Shown piece after piece: positions 36,084 to 43,915 of a DNA stretch of 64,000 nt. A model generated the notes under the pieces. The model was not told the origin of the DNA and searched no databases. It saw nothing but the letters and a program-made list of their open reading frames with translations. Source of the stretch: Chlorohelix sp037138995 (GTDB lineage: Bacteria; Chloroflexota; Chloroflexia; Chloroheliales; Chloroheliaceae); contig NZ_JBAXHI010000020.1 in the NCBI RefSeq assembly GCF_037138995.1, positions 1 through 64,000 on the forward strand. Direction: 5' to 3'. The position numbers and the translations under genes were made by a program. Positions within the stretch are counted from its first letter, which is position 1, and the number at the start of each line of letters is the position of its first letter.

Positions 36084-36803
36084 ATGATAAATCAGACAGA
36101 GGATTACTTTCAAGAATCGGTAATTACAACTTATGCGCCATCTACTCCAATTACTGTACTAATTGTAGATGACCATCAAATAGTACTAGAGGGGTTACGC
36201 TCAATTTTGAGTGAAGATGCAGGGGTTAGTGTTGTAGCAGAGGCAAGAGATGGCGCCGAAGCGATTGCACAAGCGTTAAAATATAAGCCCAATGTAATTT
36301 TGATGGATATTATGATGCCGGGAATGAACGGCATTGAAGCCACAATTCGTCTTAAAGCCCAATTACCTAGTACTAGGGTGGTAATGCTTACAATGTATAG
36401 CGCAGATACGAATATCATCGAATCGGTCAGGGCAGGGGCAGTAGGTTATGTATTAAAAGACGCTTCCAAAGAATTATTGTGTGAAACAATTCGGAACGCC
36501 AATGCGGGTCATGTGCTGGTGAAAAGCGAAATGTTGCGCCATGCGCTAACAGTAATGGCAACCTCACGCGGGCAATCTCTGGCGCGTAACGGTGAGGGTT
36601 TTGCCCATTACCATCTCAGCGAGCGTGAGCTAGATGTGTTAAAGCTGGTTACGGAGGGCTGTACTAATCGTCAGATTGGGACAAGCTTAATGATATCGGA
36701 AGAAACAGTTAAGAAGCACATGCAAAATATTATTACCAAATTGGGGGCGCAAGACCGCACCAATGCGGCGGTAAAAGCAATACGTTCAGGTCTGGTTAAT
36801 TAA
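36084..36803 (+). CDS. NarL/LuxR-family response regulator
   Basis: 239 residues. Receiver domain with IVDDHQ, phospho-acceptor Asp75 in LMDIMMPGMNG, Thr in MLTMYS and Lys in VLKDAS. C-terminal LuxR-type HTH LSERELDVLKLVTEGCTNRQIG...TVKKHMQNII. GAGGG ribosome site. It is in an operon with the kinase upstream, and the next gene, in the same direction, is gvpA. The palindrome at 36815-36854 immediately downstream is a candidate binding site. Confidence 0.9.
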   Translation: MINQTEDYFQESVITTYAPSTPITVLIVDDHQIVLEGLRSILSEDAGVSVVAEARDGAEAIAQALKYKPNVILMDIMMPGMNGIEATIRLKAQLPSTRVVMLTMYSADTNIIESVRAGAVGYVLKDASKELLCETIRNANAGHVLVKSEMLRHALTVMATSRGQSLARNGEGFAHYHLSERELDVLKLVTEGCTNRQIGTSLMISEETVKKHMQNIITKLGAQDRTNAAVKAIRSGLVN

Positions 36804-36814
36804 AAAAAACTAAC

Positions 36815-36854
36815 GATACTACCCAAATAGGGTACTACCCAAATGGGTAGTATC
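36815..36854. promoter_or_regulatory. palindromic element upstream of gvpA
   Basis: GATACTACCC ... GGGTAGTATC is an outer 10-base inverted repeat. Inside it TACTACCC-AAAT-GGGTAGTA (36833-36852) forms a perfect shorter palindrome, and CCCAAAT is iterated. There is no T run. The location, 177 bases before gvpA and directly after a response regulator gene, suggests an operator; an alternative is an mRNA hairpin ending the regulator operon. Confidence 0.5.
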
Positions 36855-37030
36855 AAATGGGTAAGAAGGAATAGCTAAATAGGGGAATAGTAATAACCAT
36901 GATAGTAAGGCATAGTAGTAATGTAAGAAAAGAGAGTTGGGGCGCAGTCAGGAAACTGCTGCACCGAATGATACTTACGGATTAACTAAATTTATTACCT
37001 AAAACTTGTTTTGGGAAAGGAGCCACTATC

Positions 37031-37249
37031 ATGGCAGTCGAGAAAACTAACTCATCCAGCAGCCTCGTAGAAGTAATTGACCGCATTTTGGACAAAGGTA
37101 TCGTAATTGATGCTTGGGCACGTGTATCTTTAGTAGGTATCGAACTTCTTGCAATTGAAGCCCGTGTAGTTATTGCTTCAGTTGAAACTTACTTGAAGTA
37201 TGCTGAAGCCATCGGTTTGACCCAGACCGTTGCAGCCCCCGCAGCCTAA
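37031..37249 (+). CDS. gvpA: gas vesicle structural protein GvpA
   Basis: 72 residues, the small hydrophobic subunit that forms the gas-vesicle rib wall. Core SSLVEVIDRILDKGIVIDAW, followed by VSLVGIELLAIEARVVIAS and the amphipathic ETYLKYAEAIGL, is the canonical GvpA sequence. GGAAAGGAG ribosome site is the strongest in the cluster, as expected for the major subunit. A stem-loop follows before the GvpC-like gene. Confidence 0.97.
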   Translation: MAVEKTNSSSSLVEVIDRILDKGIVIDAWARVSLVGIELLAIEARVVIASVETYLKYAEAIGLTQTVAAPAA

Positions 37250-37276
37250 TACTTTCTCTGGCATTTTTTGAACTTT

Positions 37277-37321
37277 AGGGGCGCTCACACGTTATCTGTA
37301 AGGGTAAGTGGAGCGCCCTTA
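37277..37321 (+). terminator. stem-loop after gvpA (partial terminator or stabiliser)
   Basis: GGGGCGCTCAC / GTGGAGCGCCC-type stem with a bulge and about 20-base loop, without a T tract. Likely limits read-through or protects the 3' end of the gvpA transcript, so gvpA mRNA exceeds that of downstream genes. Confidence 0.5.
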
Positions 37322-37382
37322 CAAGTCCTAGTAACTGAAAAGTTAAATGTCGTCACGCTAGTTTAGAGAAAGGTGCAGGCTA

Positions 37383-38945
37383 ATGATTACTGAAAAAGAT
37401 CCCAACTCTCGTCCATACGCCCTCAACCTACAAAGCGAAGTTAGCGGTCTAATGAGCGGATTTGTAAAAGAACGTGTTGAATTTACTGCTAAGCTTCGAG
37501 ATGAGCTTGCGGAACAACGCAAAAACCGAACTCAAAATGTAGCTGAGATGCTTGCTAATTTCGCTAAAGAACGTTCTGAACGTGCTGGCGAGATGCGCGA
37601 GAATCTAAACCGGAATAGAGCCGGTAGGGCTGAAGATGTGGCAGAGTCAATCCAAAATTTGCGCGGTCAGCGTGCTGCTCTACATCAAGAATTGCATGAG
37701 AATCTAGCCGCAGATTTTGCAGACCGAGCCGCCGACCTAGCCGAATTGCTGGGTCATTTTGCGGCTAATCGCCAGAGTCAGGCACAGGATCAGGACAACA
37801 AATTGAAGTCCGACCGTGTTTCGTTGCTCTCGGAGATAAGTAAATTGCTCCAAGATTTCATGTCCAACAGGGCTGAATTGACAGAGGAATTGCGGCAAGC
37901 CTTGCAAACAGATGCCAACAATCGTCGGCAAAGCGTGGACGAGTTTTTGGTGAGTACCAGTTCTTCAAGGGCAACTTCTGCTGCTGAGCAAGAAGAAAAG
38001 CTACAAACTGCGCGTCTTGCGTTACTCAATGAGGCGCTGGAGATGCTGCGTAGCTATCAGACAGAGCGGGCAGAAAAGGCAAGCGCACAGGAACAACAGC
38101 TTAATGCCGATAATGAGAGTCGGAAACAGAGCGTTGAAGAATTTCTGAAAGAAACAACTGCTGCAAGAGCAAGCGGCGCAGAAAAACAGGCTGAAGAGCT
38201 AAATCATGACAGGCTGGAGTTATTAACGAATATTCTGGGGATGCTACAGAACTTCCAGATTGGTCGTTTCCAGTTATCAAATGAATTGCGCCAACAACTC
38301 AGTGCAGATGCTGCTGCCCGTCGTCAAAGCGTTGAAGCATTTACAAAAGAAGCGAACGCTTCCCGCGTAGCTGCCTCTGCGGAGCAAGCTAACAAGCTAC
38401 GCCTCGATGTATTGCAAAGGCTCACTGAAGTTACCGAATTACTGGCAGGGTTCCGCAATGAGCGCTTCGGTATCAAAACCGAAACCCCCCCCCCGCCCAC
38501 AGCATCCGCAACCAAAGAGCCACAGCCAGAGCTAAAAGTAGAGACTGCTCCGGTAGAAGTAGCAGAGCCAGCCAAAGTTGCCGAGCCTGAAGCGCCCGTC
38601 ACACTGGCGGTAGAAGTTACTCCTGTAGTCGAGGCTCCTATTGTAATAGAAGTTACTCCTGTGGTAGAGTATAAAAGTGAAGTAATAGAATCCGTCACGC
38701 CAGTTGCTACACCTGAGCCTGAAGCGGTGACGAGTATAACTGAAACTAACCACGCTAGTACTCCTATTGGAACTGCGGATATCTTCTCTCTACTGGCGTT
38801 AAACCCAGACGGGCTTACCAATGAAGAATTGGAACATCATTTTCTCCCGCTGGGCTTAAGCCGCCAGCAACTCAGATCTCATCTCAAAAAGCTGATGGAG
38901 AGTGGCAAGGTACGCAAGAACGACAAGGTTTACCTAGCTATATGA
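37383..38945 (+). CDS. GvpC-like 33-residue-repeat protein with C-terminal winged-helix-like domain
   Basis: 520 residues. From residue 20 to 349 there are ten consecutive repeats of exactly 33 residues and a partial eleventh (350-362), the period of cyanobacterial GvpC, which wraps and stiffens the GvpA shell. Repeats are helical and rich in Glu, Gln, Arg and Ala, with a hydrophobic start such as VAEML, ISKLL and VEEFL. The later repeats alternate between two types, giving a 66-residue super-period. Residues about 363-460 are a Pro/Glu/Val/Thr-rich linker. Residues about 461-520 (FSLLALNPDGLTNEELEHHF, SRQQLRSHLKKLMESGKV) look like a winged helix. GvpC identity rests on period and position; the C-terminal domain is an addition I do not know from GvpC. 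Confidence 0.8.
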   Translation: MITEKDPNSRPYALNLQSEVSGLMSGFVKERVEFTAKLRDELAEQRKNRTQNVAEMLANFAKERSERAGEMRENLNRNRAGRAEDVAESIQNLRGQRAALHQELHENLAADFADRAADLAELLGHFAANRQSQAQDQDNKLKSDRVSLLSEISKLLQDFMSNRAELTEELRQALQTDANNRRQSVDEFLVSTSSSRATSAAEQEEKLQTARLALLNEALEMLRSYQTERAEKASAQEQQLNADNESRKQSVEEFLKETTAARASGAEKQAEELNHDRLELLTNILGMLQNFQIGRFQLSNELRQQLSADAAARRQSVEAFTKEANASRVAASAEQANKLRLDVLQRLTEVTELLAGFRNERFGIKTETPPPPTASATKEPQPELKVETAPVEVAEPAKVAEPEAPVTLAVEVTPVVEAPIVIEVTPVVEYKSEVIESVTPVATPEPEAVTSITETNHASTPIGTADIFSLLALNPDGLTNEELEHHFLPLGLSRQQLRSHLKKLMESGKVRKNDKVYLAI

Positions 38946-38950
38946 TTTGA

Positions 38951-38984
38951 AGGGTGCAACTGGTAAATAATCCGGTTGCACCCT
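38951..38984 (+). terminator. stem-loop between GvpC-like gene and gvpN
   Basis: Perfect AGGGTGCAAC / GTTGCACCCT stem with a 14-base loop, six bases after the stop codon. No strong T run follows, so it may be an attenuator or processing element rather than a full stop. Confidence 0.55.
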
Positions 38985-39065
38985 AGCCACTCATAATTTT
39001 ATTTATCCATTTACACTGCCGGCGACAGCCGGGTTTTCTGTGCTTTGGGGAAGGAATACCGACCA

Positions 39066-40013
39066 ATGGCTACTAATGCAACTGTAACTGCTACTAATAC
39101 ACCACCACCGATATTAAACTTGAGACCACGTAGCGGATTTGCAAATACTCCCTTTATTCAAGAATTGATGGAGCGCGGCATGGCTTATATTGCTGCTGGG
39201 TTTGCTGTCCATTTCTGCGGACCCAGTGGTAGCGGTAAGACCACTCTGGCTATGCATCTGGCTAATCTATTGGAGCAGCCTTTGATGCTTTTAACCGGTG
39301 ATGACCAATTTGGCACTTCTGACTTGGTTGGTGGGCAATTTGGTTATAGAAGACGCAAGGTTGTGGATAATTTTGTCCATAATGTGCTAAAAACCGAAGA
39401 AGATATGACCCAACGTTGGTCTGATAGCCGCCTGACAATCGCCTGTCGCGAGGGCTATACGCTGGTATATGATGAATTTACCCGCTCCCGCCCGGAGGCT
39501 AACAATGTTTTGCTGTCGGTGCTGGAAGAAAAATTGATGGTTTTACCGGTAGCGCGGGCTGGCAATAGCTACTTAAAAGTACATCCTAAATTTGCAGCTA
39601 TTTTTACCAGTAACCCGGAAGACTACGCCGGAGTTCATAAAACTCAAGATGCGTTGCGCGACCGCATGATAACTATATACCTAGATTATTTTGACAAGCC
39701 TACCGAAACGCTAATTACGGCAAATCGCGCCGGTATGGATCCAATACGCGCCGAGAAAATCGTAAGTCTGGTTCGAGCTTTCCGTGAGCAAAGTACCGGA
39801 GAACTTAAACCTACAGTACGGGCTGCTATTATGATAGCAAAAGTAGTAGAATTACAGAAATATGAAGTAACTGCCCATGATAGCCATTTCTTGCAGGTTT
39901 GTTTTGATGTATTGGGTGGCGGTTTGCTACGCAGTTCTGGTTTACACCCGCTGGAAAGACTGAAACATCGCCAGATAATTGCACAACTGGCTGAAGAATT
40001 TTGTAATGAATAG
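39066..40013 (+). CDS. gvpN: gas vesicle ATPase GvpN
   Basis: The ATG at 39066, after AAGGA, gives 315 residues; an in-frame TTG seven codons earlier is less likely. MoxR-type AAA+ ATPase with Walker A GPSGSGKT at 52-59, Walker B TLVYDEF followed by TRSRPEANN, sensor region FTSNPEDYAGVH and arginine-finger-type DALRDRM. GvpN supports vesicle growth from biconical nuclei to full cylinders. Typical position behind gvpC. Confidence 0.95.
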   Translation: MATNATVTATNTPPPILNLRPRSGFANTPFIQELMERGMAYIAAGFAVHFCGPSGSGKTTLAMHLANLLEQPLMLLTGDDQFGTSDLVGGQFGYRRRKVVDNFVHNVLKTEEDMTQRWSDSRLTIACREGYTLVYDEFTRSRPEANNVLLSVLEEKLMVLPVARAGNSYLKVHPKFAAIFTSNPEDYAGVHKTQDALRDRMITIYLDYFDKPTETLITANRAGMDPIRAEKIVSLVRAFREQSTGELKPTVRAAIMIAKVVELQKYEVTAHDSHFLQVCFDVLGGGLLRSSGLHPLERLKHRQIIAQLAEEFCNE

Positions 40014-40031
40014 TAGATAAAGGGGAGTGCC

Positions 40032-40379
40032 ATGAAGCCAAAACATAAAACCCTCCGTGATACCCAAAGTCTGCCTACTTTCAGCGCAATACCACGCACG
40101 TCAGGGTCTATGTTCTTGATGATGAATAGGCTGGCTACGGAGAGAGACAGGCTTTGTGTGGATGAAGCGGACTTGTTATCTCGGTTGGAGCAGAAGCGAA
40201 GGCGCATTGCCAAGATAGATTCCGAGATTGATTATTATCGCAGTCAAATAGACTTGTTGAATAAGCCGCCTGTTCCTAGGCAGAGTCCGGTACGAAAGCC
40301 CTCAACTTTAGAAGCCATAATGCATAATGATGATAGGGATGAACCGGAAAGCTCGGAACCTGTAATCATTGAATATTAA
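40032..40379 (+). CDS. GvpV-like coiled-coil protein
   Basis: 115 residues. A basic N-terminus (KPKHKTLRDTQSLPTF) precedes a coiled-coil segment at about 33-75 (NRLATERDRL...LLSRLEQKRRRIAKIDSEI), then a Pro-rich, acidic tail. The layout recalls cyanobacterial GvpV, which lies in gvp operons and has an unclear assembly role. The match is by style and context only. Next gene starts 11 bases later. Confidence 0.5.
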   Translation: MKPKHKTLRDTQSLPTFSAIPRTSGSMFLMMNRLATERDRLCVDEADLLSRLEQKRRRIAKIDSEIDYYRSQIDLLNKPPVPRQSPVRKPSTLEAIMHNDDRDEPESSEPVIIEY

Positions 40380-40390
40380 GGAGAACTAAA

Positions 40391-41176
40391 GTGGCAGAAG
40401 ATGGGGTGAAGAAAACAAAATCGGGCAATAAAGGTCGCTATCTCTACTGTTTTACTTTGTCTGATAACGCTATTCCAGAGTTAGAAATGGCTGGTGTGCC
40501 TGTTCCTAATTTGGAAAGAGCTACGAGAGTATATTCGATTGTGGTCGGGCGCGTAGCCGCAGTAGTAAGCGATTCTCCCATCATCCGCTACAGCATAAAC
40601 CGTACCAACTTGCTCTCTCACGAAAAAGTGGTTGAGCATGTAATGAATACAGTTAAGGGACCCGTGCTGCCGGTTAAGTTTGGAACGGTAGCCAGTTCTG
40701 AAAAAGAATTGGTTGAGACGTTGCTAACCAATCGCGAAATAGAACTGGCTGAACTTCTGGAAGGCTTCAAGCAACATGTCGAAGTCGGCATAAAAGCCCT
40801 CTGGCAGCGTGAGCGCATTTTCGCTGAGCTTGCCGCTTTGCCAGAAATTCAAGAAGCTAGAGCGCGGCTTGGTGACTCGCAGCAGGAAAAAATTGACCTA
40901 GGGCAATTGGTGGAACGCACGCTGGACAATTTGCGGGAAAGAGACTCGCAACTGATTCTAGCGCGTTTGGAACCGTTGGCAAGAGAGGTAAAAATCAATG
41001 CAATCACTCTTGATATGCTAGTGTTGAATGCCTCTTTCTTGGTAGATAATGAAAAAGAAGCCGCCTTTGACGATGCTGTAAATGCTCTGGATGACGAACT
41101 AGGAGGCAGGTTGACTCTCAAGTACGCGGGACCACTTCCGCCGTATAATTTTGTACACTTTAATCTTGGGATTTAG
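40391..41176 (+). CDS. gvpF: gas vesicle protein GvpF/GvpL family, copy 1
   Basis: 261 residues from a GTG start with AAGGAG upstream. GvpF/L landmarks: GRYLYCFTL at the start, VVGRVAAVVSD, LLSHEKVVEHVM, GPVLPVKFGTV, and C-terminal LPPYNFVHFNLGI. Accessory protein that binds GvpA and helps nucleate assembly. The first of three paralogues in this array. Confidence 0.93.
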   Translation: MAEDGVKKTKSGNKGRYLYCFTLSDNAIPELEMAGVPVPNLERATRVYSIVVGRVAAVVSDSPIIRYSINRTNLLSHEKVVEHVMNTVKGPVLPVKFGTVASSEKELVETLLTNREIELAELLEGFKQHVEVGIKALWQRERIFAELAALPEIQEARARLGDSQQEKIDLGQLVERTLDNLRERDSQLILARLEPLAREVKINAITLDMLVLNASFLVDNEKEAAFDDAVNALDDELGGRLTLKYAGPLPPYNFVHFNLGI

Positions 41177-41188
41177 GAGTATCAAAAG

Positions 41189-41509
41189 ATGGGAATCATT
41201 ACCGGAATTGCAAGTAGCCCCTACAAAGGAGTTATGTTTGTACTTGAGCAGATAAGAAAGTCGGTAGATAGCGAACTCTACGATGAGACTATCTGGCAGC
41301 AAAAGCTTCTTGATTTACAGATGCGCTACGATGCAGGTGAAGTAACTCAAGCCGATTACGATGCCCAAGAGCAACAGATTCTGGAACAATTAGACCTTAT
41401 TAACTCTCTTTCGTTCGGCGACACCGATGAAGAAGAGGATGAAGAGGACGAAAGCGACGAGGACGAAGGCGAAGAGGATGACATCGGCGACTCCCTTGAC
41501 AACAAATGA
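41189..41509 (+). CDS. gvpG: gas vesicle protein GvpG
   Basis: 106 residues. Residues 1-75 match GvpG: SSPYKGVMFVLEQI, SELYDETIWQQKLLDLQ, GEVTQADYDAQEQQILEQL. Residues 77-100 form an extreme acidic tail (Asp/Glu nearly every position). An accessory assembly protein that interacts with GvpF/L. The 3' end overlaps the start of the next gvpF/L gene by 32 bases. Confidence 0.9.
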   Translation: MGIITGIASSPYKGVMFVLEQIRKSVDSELYDETIWQQKLLDLQMRYDAGEVTQADYDAQEQQILEQLDLINSLSFGDTDEEEDEEDESDEDEGEEDDIGDSLDNK

Positions 41510-42308
41510 TACAGCCCGGTATGTATTTGGGCTGATGCGTGGGACGGAATGCCCCAAACTGGTGGGGTTTGGAGGTAAGCCACTGGAAGTTGTCATTGAA
41601 TACGCTGGTATAAGCGCAATCGGTTGTGAAGTGAGTCTAGATGAGTTCGGGCAGGATGTTGTTTCTGAGCGTATGCAGGATATGGATTGGGTTGGTGAGG
41701 TTGCTACGCTCCACTTTGCGGCTTGCGAAAGGATATTTCAGGAGTCCGATAATTTTTTACCCTTCCGGTTGTTCACCGTTTTTTCTTCGCCTCAAGCTGT
41801 AGAGGATTTGTTGGTTTCTCGCCTCAAGGATTTCCAATCAGAATTCCAACGATTAGAAGGTAAAGCAGAGTTTGGTCTAAAAATCTGGGCAAGAGAAGAA
41901 TGGCTGGATGCTTTTGCTATCCGTAATGACAAGAATTTGCAAGCTCTTTATGAGCAGTCAAAACAGATTGGCGGGAAAAGCTTTTTCACAGCTAAGAAAT
42001 ATGAACTGGCTTTGGTAGAAACAAAGAAGAAATTGGCTCCACAACTGGGGCAACGTCTAGCAGGAACATTGAAGAATGCTTTTAATTTAAGTCCAGAACA
42101 GCTAAAAACTCTTTCTTTGCCTAACGTAGGTAAAAAAGGTTTCCTGCCTTTGATTAATTTTTCTGTGCTATTGGAACGCGCCCGTTTTGGTGAGTTACAA
42201 AAACTGGTGGAGCGTCTGGATCGAGAGGCTCTAGAAGGCGGTTTAGTGGAGGCTATTGGGCCACTTCCGCCTTACTCCTTTATTAATCTGGGCGAAGAGG
42301 CGATGTAA
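41478..42308 (+). CDS. gvpL: gas vesicle protein GvpF/GvpL family, copy 2
   Basis: 276 residues from the ATG at 41478 (AAGG eight bases before), inside the acidic-tail codons of gvpG. Start of the domain is ARYVFGLMRG; other landmarks are LHFAACERIF, LPFRLFTVFSS and the C-terminal GPLPPYSFINL. A central insertion (residues 140-200, Lys/Gln-rich) makes it the longest of the three paralogues. The stop overlaps the next ATG by one base. Confidence 0.88.
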   Translation: MTSATPLTTNDTARYVFGLMRGTECPKLVGFGGKPLEVVIEYAGISAIGCEVSLDEFGQDVVSERMQDMDWVGEVATLHFAACERIFQESDNFLPFRLFTVFSSPQAVEDLLVSRLKDFQSEFQRLEGKAEFGLKIWAREEWLDAFAIRNDKNLQALYEQSKQIGGKSFFTAKKYELALVETKKKLAPQLGQRLAGTLKNAFNLSPEQLKTLSLPNVGKKGFLPLINFSVLLERARFGELQKLVERLDREALEGGLVEAIGPLPPYSFINLGEEAM

Positions 42309-42598
42309 TGGATTCTAAAGCATCTAACGAACAACCTTCATTTGATTTCTGGTTGGCAGAGGAGGTTCTGGGGCTGAATATGGTTGACACCAATCAACCG
42401 CCTGACCCAGAAGAAGAAGTAACTTTATTGGAATTGCTCGACAAGCTGTTGACCAAAGGCGTAGTAATAAGCGGCGACCTGACTTTATCTATTGCAGGGG
42501 TAGATTTATTATATATTGGCTTGCGGCTAATGATTTCTACTGTAGATAAAGCGGTCAGTGTTGGAGCAGTGCGAATGAAGAATGGTCGAGTAGTATGA
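42308..42598 (+). CDS. GvpA-related minor protein (GvpJ/GvpS/GvpM type)
   Basis: 96 residues. A 38-residue acidic N-terminal extension (DTNQPPDPEEE) precedes a GvpA-type core at 39-82: TLLELLDKLLTKGVVISGDL, then SIAGVDLLYIGLRLMIST. Minor shell or tip protein. Coupled at both ends: TAATG with the upstream gene and ATGA with the downstream gene. GvpJ versus GvpS/M assignment needs a phylogeny. Confidence 0.88.
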   Translation: MDSKASNEQPSFDFWLAEEVLGLNMVDTNQPPDPEEEVTLLELLDKLLTKGVVISGDLTLSIAGVDLLYIGLRLMISTVDKAVSVGAVRMKNGRVV

Positions 42599-43236
42599 AG
42601 CTTGAAATCAGAGCTATCCGTATGAAAACGAGTCAGAACCCGGCTTTGCCGAGCGGTTTTGGGGTTGTGGCAGCGGGAGATTTAGCGGCTCTGGTAGAAG
42701 TTATTACGCCTGATTTCGACTTGACCAATGTGGGAAGATTACGCCGTTATCAGAAGGCGGTTAACTTATGCTGGTGTGAGGGAAATCAGCCAATTTTGCC
42801 GGCGCGTGCTGGCGCGGTTTTTGATGGACCAGAAGAAATAGGCAGGATTCTGCTCGAAAACGCCGCCGATTACAAAGCTAGCCTTGCAAGAATCGGCAAC
42901 AAACTGGAGATGTGCGTCAGGTTTGCCTTGCAAAACAAGAAGGAAGCGGAACATGCTTTCGTTTCTGGGCAAAATCGCGGACTAGATTATATGAAATGGC
43001 TTTCACAACGACAGGCACATGAGGATACGCAGTTAGCGGCAATAGATGCGGTGGTGAAAAAGCTTTCGAGTTTGGCGGTTGATTACCAATATTATACCCC
43101 TGCGCCCGGCTCTAATTTTGCAGAGGCTTCTTTCCTTCTAGCGCAAGAGAGCCTTGCGGCTTTCAGGGATGTAACGGGCAGTTGTGATATACCCGCCGTT
43201 GTTACAGGCCCGTTCCCGCCTTTTGATTTCGTTTGA
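42595..43236 (+). CDS. gas vesicle protein GvpF/GvpL family, copy 3
   Basis: 213 residues, shortest of the three GvpF/L paralogues; the N-terminal strand is shortened and begins MKLEIRAIRMK. Recognised by FGVVAAGDLAALVEVI, PILPARAGAVF and the C-terminal GPFPPFDFV. Starts by a four-base ATGA overlap with the preceding gene. Confidence 0.83.
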   Translation: MKLEIRAIRMKTSQNPALPSGFGVVAAGDLAALVEVITPDFDLTNVGRLRRYQKAVNLCWCEGNQPILPARAGAVFDGPEEIGRILLENAADYKASLARIGNKLEMCVRFALQNKKEAEHAFVSGQNRGLDYMKWLSQRQAHEDTQLAAIDAVVKKLSSLAVDYQYYTPAPGSNFAEASFLLAQESLAAFRDVTGSCDIPAVVTGPFPPFDFV

Positions 43237-43247
43237 GGGGAACGCTC

Positions 43248-43589
43248 ATGAATAATGAATTACTGATTGAATCGCTGGCAGAAGAATTGCAACAAACTAT
43301 CAGCGACCATCTGAAAAATGATAAAATCGCGCGGATAGATGCGTCACCAAGTGATGTGGAACAAGGCTTAGCTAAACTTGTGCTGACTTTGATTGAACTG
43401 TTGCGCCAGTTATTGGAGCGGCAGGCAGTTAGGCGAGTGGAGGGCGGTTCCTTGACCGATGCTGAAATCGAGCGAATGGGCGATACTTTTATCAGGCTCG
43501 AGGCACGCATGAAAGAATTAAAAGAAATATTTGGTTTGCAGGATGAAGAATTGAACCTGAACTTAGGCCCTTTGGGCAATTTACTTTAG
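43248..43589 (+). CDS. gvpK: gas vesicle protein GvpK
   Basis: 113 residues from the ATG at 43248 (GAGGGG upstream); an in-frame TTG five codons earlier is rejected. Signature ARIDASPSDVEQGLAKLVLT, LLRQLLERQAVRRVEGGSLT and LNLNLGPLGNLL is diagnostic. Accessory protein needed for vesicle formation. Confidence 0.95.
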   Translation: MNNELLIESLAEELQQTISDHLKNDKIARIDASPSDVEQGLAKLVLTLIELLRQLLERQAVRRVEGGSLTDAEIERMGDTFIRLEARMKELKEIFGLQDEELNLNLGPLGNLL

Positions 43590-43604
43590 ATCGGAGACAC
43601 TTGT

Positions 43605-43871
43605 ATGGCAATTCAAAGCGGCATCCAGACAACCAATCTGGCGGATATTCTTGAAAGGGTACTTGATAAAGGTATCGTAATAGCAGGTGACATTACGATT
43701 GCGTTGGCTCAAGTCGAGTTGGTTAGCATAAAAATCCGATTAGTTATAGCCTCCGTAGATAAAGCGATGGAAATGGGTATTAACTGGTGGCAGTATGACC
43801 CATTCCTTAGCGCGTCAGCAGCTACGCCAAAGCAGTTGTCCGAAAAGGATGAAGCAGCGCCTGCGGAATAG
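43605..43871 (+). CDS. gvpJ: GvpJ, GvpA-related minor protein
   Basis: 88 residues. GvpA-type core TNLADILERVLDKGIVIAGD, then ITIALAQVELVSIKIRLVIAS, followed by the MGINWWQYDPFLS extension typical of GvpJ. The C-terminus is Ala/Glu/Lys-rich. Probably incorporated at the vesicle tips during nucleation. GGAG ribosome site. Confidence 0.88.
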   Translation: MAIQSGIQTTNLADILERVLDKGIVIAGDITIALAQVELVSIKIRLVIASVDKAMEMGINWWQYDPFLSASAATPKQLSEKDEAAPAE

Positions 43872-43915
43872 AATCATTAGTATTATTAAGAAATTAAGAG
43901 ATAAGGAAGTAGCTT

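Noticed and set aside
37440..38468. Regular repeat that could suggest a CRISPR or satellite array
   Set aside because: The periodicity is at the protein level (33 codons) with diverged DNA, no identical direct repeats or spacers; it is a repeat protein.
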